From the NCBI GenBank assembly GCA_020057985.1, contig JAGVEU010000339.1, forward strand, positions 1-19,949: a DNA stretch of 19,949 nucleotides. Direction: 5' to 3'. Shown here one piece after another: positions 1 to 9,400 of this stretch. Every line of letters begins with the position of its first letter. The stretch's first letter is position 1. The DNA comes from Calditrichota bacterium. GTDB lineage: Bacteria > Electryoneota > RPQS01. The notes under the pieces are model-generated. The model was not told the DNA's origin. It did no database searches and worked only from the letters and a program-made list of their open reading frames with translations. The translations under genes were made by a program, and so were the position numbers.

Positions 1-734
1 ATTCCGTGCTATTGATCTTGCTGGGGAGTTTGTTACTGCCTACTCCGGGCCGGGCGCTTGATTTCTTTTTTCAACCCGACACGACGATAGGCAACGTGGG
101 TCAGACTGTTTTGTTATCCGGTCAGATTGGCGCTTCTCCCCTGATGCGCGGTTTCACTGTGTACATGGCCTATGATACGAACACGATTGATCTCTATGAA
201 CCGCCAGAGCCCGGAACGCTGATCGCAGGACACTCCGGTCTTGATTTCAATTACTTCGATCACGCGCCTTTTGCGCCCAACCGGCTTGAGATCGGTGGCA
301 CGATCTTCGGCACAGATTTCTGGCAGGGTCCCGGCGAACTCTTTCGTGTGCGCTTCTTGCTTAGGCGATGTGCGGACGCTCCGATCACAGCCCCATTTCC
401 GCCCTTCTTTGTGGATGCCAGCGAAGGATTTCCGCCTGTGATCTTTTATCCAGCCGCGGTGTTTGTTTGCGAGCGAGTTCCTCAAAGCCCACAGGAGCTA
501 ACCATTCACCCGGATTCTCCGACCTCCGTGATCTTGCGATGGTCACCGGTGACACAGGATATTTTCGGCAGAGCCTTGTTCGCTCCGCCTTCCTATCGTG
601 TCACTCGCCAGCAGATTCTCCCGTTCATCATGCCGGTCGAGACGGTTGCAACGGTTTCCAGTTTATTCTTTGTTGAGAGTCTTGCTGCCGGTGATGAATA
701 TACTTATGAGATTATAGCCGTGTCCGGTCCGTGA
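1..734 (+). CDS. Exported protein with cohesin-like and FnIII-like domains (5' end cut by window)
   Basis: A secreted protein of about 242 visible residues. The frame is open to the window edge. A GTG at position 6 could start it, but the visible N-terminus is already the hydrophobic core of a signal peptide (LLILLGSLLLPTPGRA) with no basic n-region, so the true start is probably a few codons upstream. After predicted cleavage near residue 18, residues 20-155 look like a cohesin-type beta sandwich: a segment resembling 'VGQTVLLSGQI', then a 'FTVYMAYDTNTIDLYE' strand pair and a later 'GELFRVRFLL' strand. Residues 160-242 resemble a fibronectin type III domain (SVILRWSPV, then YTYEIIAVSGP). There is no T9SS sorting domain, dockerin or enzyme motif, so the function is unknown. 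A scaffold or adhesion role is only an inference. The next gene starts 99 nt downstream and also carries a cohesin-like domain, so the two may work together at the cell surface. Confidence 0.75.
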   Translation, partial: SVLLILLGSLLLPTPGRALDFFFQPDTTIGNVGQTVLLSGQIGASPLMRGFTVYMAYDTNTIDLYEPPEPGTLIAGHSGLDFNYFDHAPFAPNRLEIGGTIFGTDFWQGPGELFRVRFLLRRCADAPITAPFPPFFVDASEGFPPVIFYPAAVFVCERVPQSPQELTIHPDSPTSVILRWSPVTQDIFGRALFAPPSYRVTRQQILPFIMPVETVATVSSLFFVESLAAGDEYTYEIIAVSGP

Positions 735-820
735 GGTCTGTTCATTGACCAAGACAAGTTGTTTTTCACGCATGGTTCCTGCCTGTGACTGCAGCGGTTG
801 CAGGCGAATTCCCACTCACA

Positions 821-826
821 GAGGAG
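821..826 (+). promoter_or_regulatory. Ribosome binding site that fixes the start at 834
   Basis: GAGGAG lies 7 nt before the ATG at 834. The same frame is open further upstream and has a TTG at 798, but that codon has no comparable Shine-Dalgarno sequence and would put 12 polar residues in front of a normal signal peptide. The same GAGGAG box precedes the other large T9SS gene (6451-6456). Confidence 0.8.
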
Positions 827-833
827 TTCTCCC

Positions 834-3800
834 ATGAAAAAAGCGATATCCCTCCTTATCATACTGACTACGATATTCCTGCTTTGCATTGTCAGCGGAC
901 TTGCCGGAGACAAGAAGAACCCTGCAAGCTCTCCGGTCAACCGTTCTGTCTATACTCCTGCGGTAGCGGATGCTCTGTCCACGGGGCAGAAGATTGCCGA
1001 TACTACGGTTCATGTTTTTCCTATAGATCCATCGAAAGTGCAGCCGCTACTGGTGGAGCAGAAACCGTTTGTGCTGCCGGATGCTGAATCTCACATGGCA
1101 ACTGGAGAATTATCGCCTGCCAGCGTGCCGAGTGTTACGGAGCAGCGAATCGAGCCCTTTTCAGCAATCAAGTCTGAGTTATCCCGGCTTACTGTGGAAC
1201 TGGCGCGAGTTGAGTCGTTGGGTGGCAATGGTGCGGAACTCCGAGCGCAGATTGAGGAGTTGCGTCGTCAGTTGCCTTCCCCGCCACCTCAAAAGGAAGC
1301 GGACATTACTAAGCATCAGCAGCAAGGTGGGATGACAACGGTTCTGCCCGCAGCAACTACGACGGAAGTTGAGACTGCTCCACCGACGCAAAATAGCGAA
1401 GCCGACAACCTATCCGCGGAAGAGCGGACTCGCATGAAGATTGAAGTTCTGACGGCGGAAAGGGCACGCTTAGTGGATAGCGGCGCCGATGCCGCAGAAA
1501 TTGATGAACACCTCACTCAACTCAGAGAGATTCTCGCAGGACGACTGAATGTTGGTCAAGGCGGCAGAGATAGCGGGAATCCACTTGATCAGGGCGGTGA
1601 AACATGTGCGGCGGCAGTGGTGATTTCTTCAATTCCCTACACCGACACCGGCACATTGTCAGGTCGCACGGACGATTGTGTTGGGATTCCCTACCAGGAT
1701 GTGTTCTATCGTTATACTGCTCCTGCATCTGGCTCTTACACGGCCGACATGTGTAGCAGTGCCGGAGATACTTATCTGAGGATCTGGCTTGATGGAACCT
1801 GCTGCTCAGGAAGTTCCATCACAGCAGACGATGAATGCGGGAGTCTGGCTCCAACCAGGACGTTTTCACTGAATTGCGGCCAGACAATCTACATAGAGTG
1901 TGGCTACTACTACACTTCAGGCGGTGCGGCGTACAACTTCCATCTTACTGGCCCGGCGATTCGGGCTTGCAACAGTTGTACACCGGCTGATGTTGCATTA
2001 GGAACGATCACCTCCACACCTTGGGGCAGTTCGGTGTCAGGTAGCATGTGCAATGCCGGCAAGTGGGTAGGTAGTTTCACGGCGACAGCGGGCGAGGTCT
2101 TTCACTTTGATCTGTGTCCGGACGCTCCCGGAAGTGGGACCGCGAACATCGATATTGACATCCGAATCTTCAACAGCGGCTGCACCCAACTCGTCTATCA
2201 GGATGGCACTTGCACGGCTCTCTCGTACCGTCCAAACGATTTCACATGGACAGCGACGGCAACGGGCACCTTCTATGTTGAACTGGCCAGCTATTACACG
2301 CGGTGCACTTCGTCGAATCCGAACGAGACGTTTACAATGTATTACTACCGGGCCGTCGCCGGCCCGGCCAATGACAACTGTGCTAACGCCGGTTCACCCG
2401 TGAGTCTGCCGGCCACCGTGACTGGCGATAACACCGGAGCCACGCATGACGTGGGATCCTGCAGCGGGCTGAACATGGGCAATGGCCAGACGTGGCACGC
2501 CTTCTCGCTGAGCCAGATCTGCAACGTGGTCGTCGAATACTGCAACACCAATTCGGCGTGGAACAACTTCTACATCGTCATGGCACAGGGCTGCCCCTGC
2601 GCGAGCCTTGCCTATGGCACTTATGATTTCAGTTGTGCCAATGGGAACGCGAAAGTTTACTTCGACAATCTGGCGGCGGGAACCTACTATCTGCCGGTTT
2701 TGCGGGACGATGCTAACGGATCCGTTGGTGCCTACTCCGTTTATGTGTACTGCCATGCCGCCGGCAATGATGCGTGCGCCAGCGCCGCAGCGGTGTCGAT
2801 ACCTTCGCAGACTACGGGCACGACAATCTCCGCAACGTCTGACGCTCCGCCGGCCTCCGACTGCGTGACCGCGGTGAGCGCCTCCGGGTTGTGGTACAAG
2901 GTCGTCGGAACCGGTAATACCCTCACCGCAACTACTTGCAATGCCATCTCCGGCTATGACACGAAACTCAACGTCTATGCCTGCGGCTGTTCCGGTCTGG
3001 CCTGCGTTACGGGGAATGACGACAATTGCAGTGGGTACAACGGCCTGCTGTCCACTGTCAGTTGGTGCTCGCGCTCCGGGCAGGAGTACTGGATTCTTGT
3101 TCAGGGCTACAGTGGCGCGACCGGTGGATTCCGTATTGACAACAGCGACGACGGAACGCCATGTAACACCTACTATCCCGGTCAGGTCACCGGAGTTTCC
3201 GCCAGTGATAACAGCTGCAATACGGTGGAGATTTCTTGGTCTGATCTGAGCACGGAAACTAGTTACCGTGTTTTTCGCAATGGTGTGCAGGCTGGAACAA
3301 CCAGTGCCAACGTGTTGACATTCTCTGACACACCGTCGCCGGGCTCCTACAGCTACACGGTAGCGGCGATTGGTGCCTGCAATGACGGTGCGATCTCAGC
3401 CGCTGATGCAGGAACAAGACTGGCCACACCGGCTCAAGTCACCGGAGCTTCTGCTTCAACCAACCTCTGTAATAGCGTTCTTGCTACATGGAGTAACGTT
3501 GCCAATGAGAGCGGATACTATGTCTATCGTGATGCCACTCTCATTGGCTCGACAGGATCGGATGTGCTTACCTTTACTGATAGCTCGCCTTTGGGAGGAA
3601 TCCACAACTACACGGTTGCGGCATATAACACCTGCGGAACAGGAACCGTCTCGGCATCAGCATCCGGTTGGGGAATGTGGGATCAGACGCTCACTGCACC
3701 GGGCTCTCTCTCAGGAACGACAGCGGGAGACGAGTGCAGTTTGCGAAGCGGGCCTGACCATGTGATCAAGGTCGCGATTCCATCAGCGGGATACTGGAAC

Positions 3801-6083
3801 TTCTCGCTCTGCGGTTCCGACTGGGATTCCTATCTCTACGTCAACACCGGATGCTGCTCAGATAATGCCTGCAATAACGATGACTACTACTGTAACGGAA
3901 GCTGGACTTTGCAGTCAGCATGTCCATGCGTGAATCTGCCTTCCGCAGGAATCTACTATGTAGACATCGAGTCGTTTAACCAATCGAGTATGGGTAACTA
4001 CGTGCTCAATGTGCAGCAGACGGCTATTCCAACGCAGGTCACCAGTGTTGCAGCATCAGATGCAGGCTGTGACAATATTTCAATCACGTGGAGTGATGTG
4101 AGTAACGAGATCGGATACTATCTTTATCGTGATGCCCTTCAGATTGCGTGGTTAGGTATGGATGCAATAAGCTACACCGACTATCCAAGCCCCGGAACCT
4201 ATGGCTACACGGTGAAGGCATGGAATGGCTGTGGAGAAGGTGTGCTGTCTGTTGCTGAAAATGGAACTCGATTGAACACACCGGCACAAGCGGCACTTAG
4301 CAGCCCTGAGAGTGGGATCACAGTTTGCAGTGGTGTGTCCCAAGATTACTGTTGGAATGCGGTGTCCGGCGCCACGCTCTATCGCGTACAGTGGGACGAT
4401 GATGTCAACTTTGGCTCACCTGAAGAGACAACCACCGGCGCCTTGTGCCTTGCCAAAGTCCTGTCTCAAGGCGGCATGTGGTACTGGAGAGTTCGCGCTG
4501 AGAGTGCTTGCCCCGGTGGAACTTGGTCGAATGCGCGCACCGTGACCGTTGACGCATCGAGTCCGGTAAACAGCCTCGCCGCGTTTGACGCACGACCGAG
4601 TGATCTTGGGGTGTGGCTCAAGTGGCAATGGACGTACAACAGCACAACTTCGACCGTGATGGAAACTTGGCGCAGTCCGTACACGGGGGACTATCCGACC
4701 TATCCCACCAACAAATGGAGCAATCCAGCCGACACAAACCACTACGAGATTACCTATAATGAACTGCTGTCGGGTGGGTGGGCGAAAGTTGTCACTCAGG
4801 ATGGCGTATCCGCGACTACCTCGCTGTCGTACTCAGGTCTGAACGGAAAATCGTTTTGTGATCATGCCGATGCGGACACGAACTACTGGCTTGATGCCGA
4901 TGCTTTGTGGGACACGACGGGGGCAGAAGGAGTCGGCGCAGAGCGTCGTGACATTTATCGCTATGCGAGTTTTGTCAAGAGCGCGTGTGGTCTTTGGTCA
5001 AGGCTTGCAGGTGGCTATGCCATTGGAAGCAATGCTGACCGGTCAACCAATTACTGGCTTGGCGACTATACGATGGATGTCAGCAATGACCCCGACGGCT
5101 CCTCAGGCGCGGTTAATACGGCGGACAAAATTCTGCTCTCACAGGACTATTTTGAGGCAACCGTTGCCAACGAAGGAACTGCGGCAAATCACATAGATAT
5201 AGGACCGGAGAACTCTGAAAACGGAATGGGCAAGGGCATTCCCTCACCTAACGGATTCATTGACTTCGATGATCTTGTGCCTTTCAGCGTGAATTTCGGC
5301 TCAGTGGGACAGCGCGCTTTCAGAGCGCAGCCACGGCAAGACAGACCCTCGCTTCATGTGGATGACCTGCCGATTGTATTACTGAAACGAAACGACGAGC
5401 AGGAACTTTCTATCGGAAGCGAGTTTGAAATCGTGGTGTCCATCGAGGGAAACAGCGCAAATGGAGTGCGAGCGGTTGAGGCAGAGCTGCATTTTGATCC
5501 CGATGCGTTTGAGGTTATCGAGATTCATACTGCAGAGGTTGAAGCGCTGAATGGTATTCCCTTCACTGTGGCACGGCCAATCGCGGGTAGCATAGATATT
5601 ATTGGAATCGCGTGTGCGGCGTTGGGGGAAACAGCCTCACTTGAGGGAGACATTACTCTGGCGATTCTCCGATTCCGTCTGATAACGAGCAATCATAGTC
5701 ATGCGAGGATCGAGTTGCGCAATGTACGTCTTGCCGATCTCGGCGGCTCAATCATCAACGGTGCAGGAAGTTTGCTTGCGCTCGGCATTGCCGATCCGCT
5801 GCCAATGGCTTTTGCATTGCATCAGAATTTCCCGAATCCGTTTAACCCTTCTACAACCATTCGTTTCGATCTTCCCGAAGCGGCGGACGTGAGTCTCATC
5901 ATCTACAACATTCTGGGACAAGAAATCCGCACTCTAATGACTCTGCGCATGGAAGCCGGCAGACAGAGTGCCATCTGGAATGGCTTGAACAACAACGGAC
6001 AAATGACCGGATCGGGTCTATATGTGTGCCGGCTAACCGCCGGTGACTTCGTGGATACAAGAAAGATGCTGTTGATGCGATAA
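834..6083 (+). CDS. 1749-aa cysteine-rich multidomain surface protein with T9SS sorting domain
   Basis: A large exported protein, probably attached to the cell surface. Residues 1-24 form a signal peptide (MKKAISLLIILTTIFLL). Residues about 106-148 and 196-238 are two related charged helical segments predicted to form coiled coils. Cysteine-rich beta modules resembling pre-peptidase C-terminal (PPC) domains begin near residues 254, 378, 513, 645 and 953. FnIII-like modules begin near 782, 865, 1064 and 1149. Residues 1408-1490 form a dockerin-like pair of acidic loops (DVSNDPDG near 1415, IDFDDL near 1476). Residues 1511-1646 resemble a cohesin. Residues 1660-1749 are a T9SS type A sorting domain (NFPNPFNPSTT, YNILGQ, SGLYVCRL). 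No catalytic motif was recognised, so adhesion, scaffolding or glycan binding are inferences. The ATG at 834 is chosen from its GAGGAG box and the signal peptide. Confidence 0.88.
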   Translation: MKKAISLLIILTTIFLLCIVSGLAGDKKNPASSPVNRSVYTPAVADALSTGQKIADTTVHVFPIDPSKVQPLLVEQKPFVLPDAESHMATGELSPASVPSVTEQRIEPFSAIKSELSRLTVELARVESLGGNGAELRAQIEELRRQLPSPPPQKEADITKHQQQGGMTTVLPAATTTEVETAPPTQNSEADNLSAEERTRMKIEVLTAERARLVDSGADAAEIDEHLTQLREILAGRLNVGQGGRDSGNPLDQGGETCAAAVVISSIPYTDTGTLSGRTDDCVGIPYQDVFYRYTAPASGSYTADMCSSAGDTYLRIWLDGTCCSGSSITADDECGSLAPTRTFSLNCGQTIYIECGYYYTSGGAAYNFHLTGPAIRACNSCTPADVALGTITSTPWGSSVSGSMCNAGKWVGSFTATAGEVFHFDLCPDAPGSGTANIDIDIRIFNSGCTQLVYQDGTCTALSYRPNDFTWTATATGTFYVELASYYTRCTSSNPNETFTMYYYRAVAGPANDNCANAGSPVSLPATVTGDNTGATHDVGSCSGLNMGNGQTWHAFSLSQICNVVVEYCNTNSAWNNFYIVMAQGCPCASLAYGTYDFSCANGNAKVYFDNLAAGTYYLPVLRDDANGSVGAYSVYVYCHAAGNDACASAAAVSIPSQTTGTTISATSDAPPASDCVTAVSASGLWYKVVGTGNTLTATTCNAISGYDTKLNVYACGCSGLACVTGNDDNCSGYNGLLSTVSWCSRSGQEYWILVQGYSGATGGFRIDNSDDGTPCNTYYPGQVTGVSASDNSCNTVEISWSDLSTETSYRVFRNGVQAGTTSANVLTFSDTPSPGSYSYTVAAIGACNDGAISAADAGTRLATPAQVTGASASTNLCNSVLATWSNVANESGYYVYRDATLIGSTGSDVLTFTDSSPLGGIHNYTVAAYNTCGTGTVSASASGWGMWDQTLTAPGSLSGTTAGDECSLRSGPDHVIKVAIPSAGYWNFSLCGSDWDSYLYVNTGCCSDNACNNDDYYCNGSWTLQSACPCVNLPSAGIYYVDIESFNQSSMGNYVLNVQQTAIPTQVTSVAASDAGCDNISITWSDVSNEIGYYLYRDALQIAWLGMDAISYTDYPSPGTYGYTVKAWNGCGEGVLSVAENGTRLNTPAQAALSSPESGITVCSGVSQDYCWNAVSGATLYRVQWDDDVNFGSPEETTTGALCLAKVLSQGGMWYWRVRAESACPGGTWSNARTVTVDASSPVNSLAAFDARPSDLGVWLKWQWTYNSTTSTVMETWRSPYTGDYPTYPTNKWSNPADTNHYEITYNELLSGGWAKVVTQDGVSATTSLSYSGLNGKSFCDHADADTNYWLDADALWDTTGAEGVGAERRDIYRYASFVKSACGLWSRLAGGYAIGSNADRSTNYWLGDYTMDVSNDPDGSSGAVNTADKILLSQDYFEATVANEGTAANHIDIGPENSENGMGKGIPSPNGFIDFDDLVPFSVNFGSVGQRAFRAQPRQDRPSLHVDDLPIVLLKRNDEQELSIGSEFEIVVSIEGNSANGVRAVEAELHFDPDAFEVIEIHTAEVEALNGIPFTVARPIAGSIDIIGIACAALGETASLEGDITLAILRFRLITSNHSHARIELRNVRLADLGGSIINGAGSLLALGIADPLPMAFALHQNFPNPFNPSTTIRFDLPEAADVSLIIYNILGQEIRTLMTLRMEAGRQSAIWNGLNNNGQMTGSGLYVCRLTAGDFVDTRKMLLMR

Positions 6084-6146
6084 ATTAGTTTTGGTTGTTT
6101 GACGGCAGGTCTCGCTTCGAAGATTGGGATTTGCTTAAGGAAATTG

Positions 6147-6194
6147 ATTCAGACCTTCCCCAATAACCCAATGGTTGTACGGGCGGGTCTGAAT
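6147..6194. repeat. Inverted repeat with nested hairpin downstream of the 1749-aa gene
   Basis: ATTCAGACC at 6147-6155 is perfectly complementary to GGTCTGAAT at 6186-6194. The 30-nt loop holds a second short stem (ATAACC with GGTTGT around a CAAT loop, including one G-U pair). With no T-run it is not a classical terminator. It could be a factor-dependent 3' structure or an operator, and the sequence does not decide between these. Confidence 0.45.
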
Positions 6195-6361
6195 TGTATT
6201 ACAGGCAAGGGACGGAATCGCATGAACGTAGAACCGCGCAATCGCGGATCAGAATGATCGTTGGGTGTTTTGGACTTATCCGCCTATTACTATCATTATC
6301 AAGAGATTACGTTTTATAAATTGATAGTGGTTTTATAAAGAGAACAAGTCGCAGATTTCAC

Positions 6362-6390
6362 TTGACTTTCTATATTATTTGCATTAACTT
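6362..6390 (+). promoter_or_regulatory. Putative sigma70-like promoter for the 6468 gene
   Basis: TTGACT (6362-6367) is followed after 17 nt by TAACTT (6385-6390), about 78 nt before the start codon. The box CTTGACTTTCTAT recurs exactly in front of the respiratory operon (13346-13358). The -35 match is good and the -10 match moderate. Transcription has not been shown. Confidence 0.5.
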
Positions 6391-6467
6391 CTCTGTTCGT
6401 CTTCTACCGATTCGTCGGGCAGAGGAACTTCGTAAATACAAACTCACTTAGAGGAGAACAGCGCATT

Positions 6468-9400
6468 ATGAAGCGATTATTGGCAGGCTTGTTCGTGGTC
6501 ATTGCGACCATGCTTTCGGCCTATGCAGCGAGTGGACCGGAACGAGGACCGGTTCGAGCACGAGGTTTGGACGTTGCAAACCCTCAGTTGGAGAACCGGG
6601 TGCACCGTGCCGGGAATGTCTGGATGAACATCACGAACGGAGGATTCTTAGGCAACGATGGCATGGAACAATCCGGCGCGAGCGATGATCCGTGTCCACC
6701 GAATGATTGGGCGCCGCAATGCGAGTATCCGGCAGGCTCCGGTCAGCAATACCTCTATCGAGCAGCCTTCTGGATTGGCGCACTCATTACCGAACAAGGT
6801 TATGATTCACCTCGCGTCAGCGTTGGCTTCGACGGTTGGTTCGATGTTGAGGAGCTTTTTCCCGGCGAGGGTGAACAGAATGGTATCATTGAGCGATCCA
6901 ATCTCCCGAACAAGATAAACTGTTTTGACGAATCCGTTTATAGCTCAAGCGCCCGTGCCAACGAGGAGTTCATCGCAACGTACTCCGATACTCTCACTGA
7001 TCCATTCTGGGTAAACGAAGATACGGACGGCACGCCTCACTACCCTCTTGGAGTGAGAGTTCAGCAATCATCCATGACATGGAGCAGCGCCGATTTTGGG
7101 GATTTCGTCATTGTAGAGTATCGGGCTCGCAACATCGGATCTGAATTCCTCAAGAATGTCTATGTCGGACTGTATGTAGATTCAGATGTAGGCCCGGCTT
7201 CTCAGTCGAACCATCAAACGGATGATATTGCCGGATTTCGTGCAGTAGATCCAGCCACAGGCGACACAGTCAACATAGCGTGGATTGCCGACAATGATGG
7301 GCGACCTCCGTCTGCATCGAGCGGACCTTTTGATTGTCCACATATTGCAGGTGCATACGTTTTGGTTCCACCGTCGGTTCAGAGACAATTCTCGTTCAAC
7401 TGGTGGGTTTCACACCAAGAAGTGGCCAAGGACTTTGGTCCGGCGTGGCAATCCCATGCTGACTTTGACAGCGGGGGAATGGGCTGGTCATGGCTGTACG
7501 GTACGCCGATGGGAGATTTGCACAAATACCAAATCATGAGCAACGGCGAGATTGACTATGACCAAATCATGGTTAATCATGTGTGGGATGTTCCTGCACA
7601 GGTGTATGCTGACCCGTTCACGGGCGCGAGCCGCACCGAGCCGTGGAGCACAAGTGATCCCTCACCTGATGCAAGTGACATCGCAAACGGTTACGATTCG
7701 CGGTACCTTCTGTCGTGGGGGCCTTTGGGGGTGTTTGACTATTATGACCAGTACGGTCGTCCGATCTATCGTTTGAATCCCGGTGAAGAGTTCACGATGA
7801 CTTTTGCCTATGTGCTCGGTTCGGATTTCCATGACGTTGATCACCCACAGCCGACGAATCAAACCATAGACTCGTCGCTGTTCAGTTGGGATGGACTCAT
7901 GGAAAATGCCAGGCGCGCAAAGTACCTCTTTGATCACACGTATACACTGCAACCTCCCAGTCCCCCAATTGGTTTTGGACTTGCGTCCACCTCATCGGGC
8001 AAGGTTGATCTTGCGTGGAGTCCGCCGGCACTCGGAAATGCTCAAGGGTACGACCTCTATGGAACCAATCTGAGCAGCGGAGCAGCACGCTCGAAACTTA
8101 ATCCCGCTCTGATCACCACAACCATGTATTCGGTTACAGGACTGACCAACGGACAGGATTGGCTTTTTCAATTGCAGGCGGTGGACGACAGCAATTGGGT
8201 GAGTCAGTTTGCCGACTTGACCGTTCGAGTTGCTGCGGCTGAGCCGGTCATGGGATTGGAGGGAGTTACGGAGAATGGCGATATCTGGTTGCACTGGGCT
8301 CCAAGCCCGGAAGAGAATGTAAGCGGCTATCTTGTGCTCAGACGCTCTAATCATGGGGATTCGACGTCACAGACCACTTCAACTCCAAGGTATGCTGACC
8401 TCAATGTGGAGACCGGGCGTGTGTATACCTATTGGGTCGTCGCTCAAAACCTCCTTGGAATCGCCAGTCTACCGAGCGATTCTGTGACTTTGGTTCCGAT
8501 GGCATTGCAGCAAAGGATTCTTGTCATAGACGAGACTGCTCCCACAAGCGGTGCAGATCTGATGCGTGGTGGCGTATCAAGTGATAGCGTGGTTGCCTGC
8601 TATGCAAGTGTTCTAAGCGAACTCGGCGAAGGTTATGATCGAATTGTGCAGCCGAATGGCCAGCTCCCCGTTTATGATCTTGACACTTTGTCACATTATG
8701 ATCTGGTGATCTGGCACAGCGAGGACAACAAGAATCCCATCAGCTATGACGCGAGTTTGAATCGCGAGTCGGCGCTGACACAATACGTTTCACACGGCGG
8801 ACGATTGCTCCGATTTGCAAGACGGTTCCTGAACGGAAGTTTCGGTGTCGGTGGGCGTTATCGTTCGGGCAGTCTTCTGAGTATGTTCCAACCGCTCGAC
8901 TTTGACTCTCTTCATGCATCCACGTACACATCATCAACGCATGGAATGGAGTTTGTGGGAGCAACTTCGGCACAAGCGGGTTTTTCGAACTTGACATTGG
9001 ACACCGTTAAAGTTTATTCGCTCACTTGGAGTGCCATGCATTACCACTTTTTGCCGGAGGTGGACATCCTCTGGCCGCATGCACCGACTCGCGTGCTGTA
9101 TCGCTCGCAGGTTACAGCAACAGACACTTCGGGACTTGTCAACCAGCCCTGTGCAGTGATCGGACCCGGTGAGATTCTCTTTGCCTTTCCGCTCTATTTC
9201 CTGTCCTATGCAGACGCGAGGACACTGGTGAATACGTCCATAAGCGCCTTACGTGCAATGGACGCGGAATCCCCGCGGGTCTCGCTCGGTGTGGTGCAGA
9301 ACCCGATTGAAACTTCCTATCTGGATTTCTTCGTTGTGTCCAACGAGCAGCTCTTTACTCCTCTCTATGTTCATGTTTCCGGGACAACAACGAATGATTC

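Larger units (their letters stand above)
6084..6467. other. 384-nt intergenic region with inverted repeats and a promoter
   Basis: No gene is supported here. It contains a 9-bp perfect inverted repeat (6147-6155 with 6186-6194), a small GC hairpin (CCGCG at 6234-6238 with CGCGG at 6243-6247), an AT-rich stretch from about 6290 and a sigma70-like promoter at 6362-6390. There is no U-tract terminator directly after the stop at 6083. Confidence 0.6.

Noticed and set aside
745..773. TTGACC box before the 1749-aa gene as a promoter
   Set aside because: The -10 at the expected distance is ACGCAT, a poor match. The gene may be co-transcribed with the preceding one.
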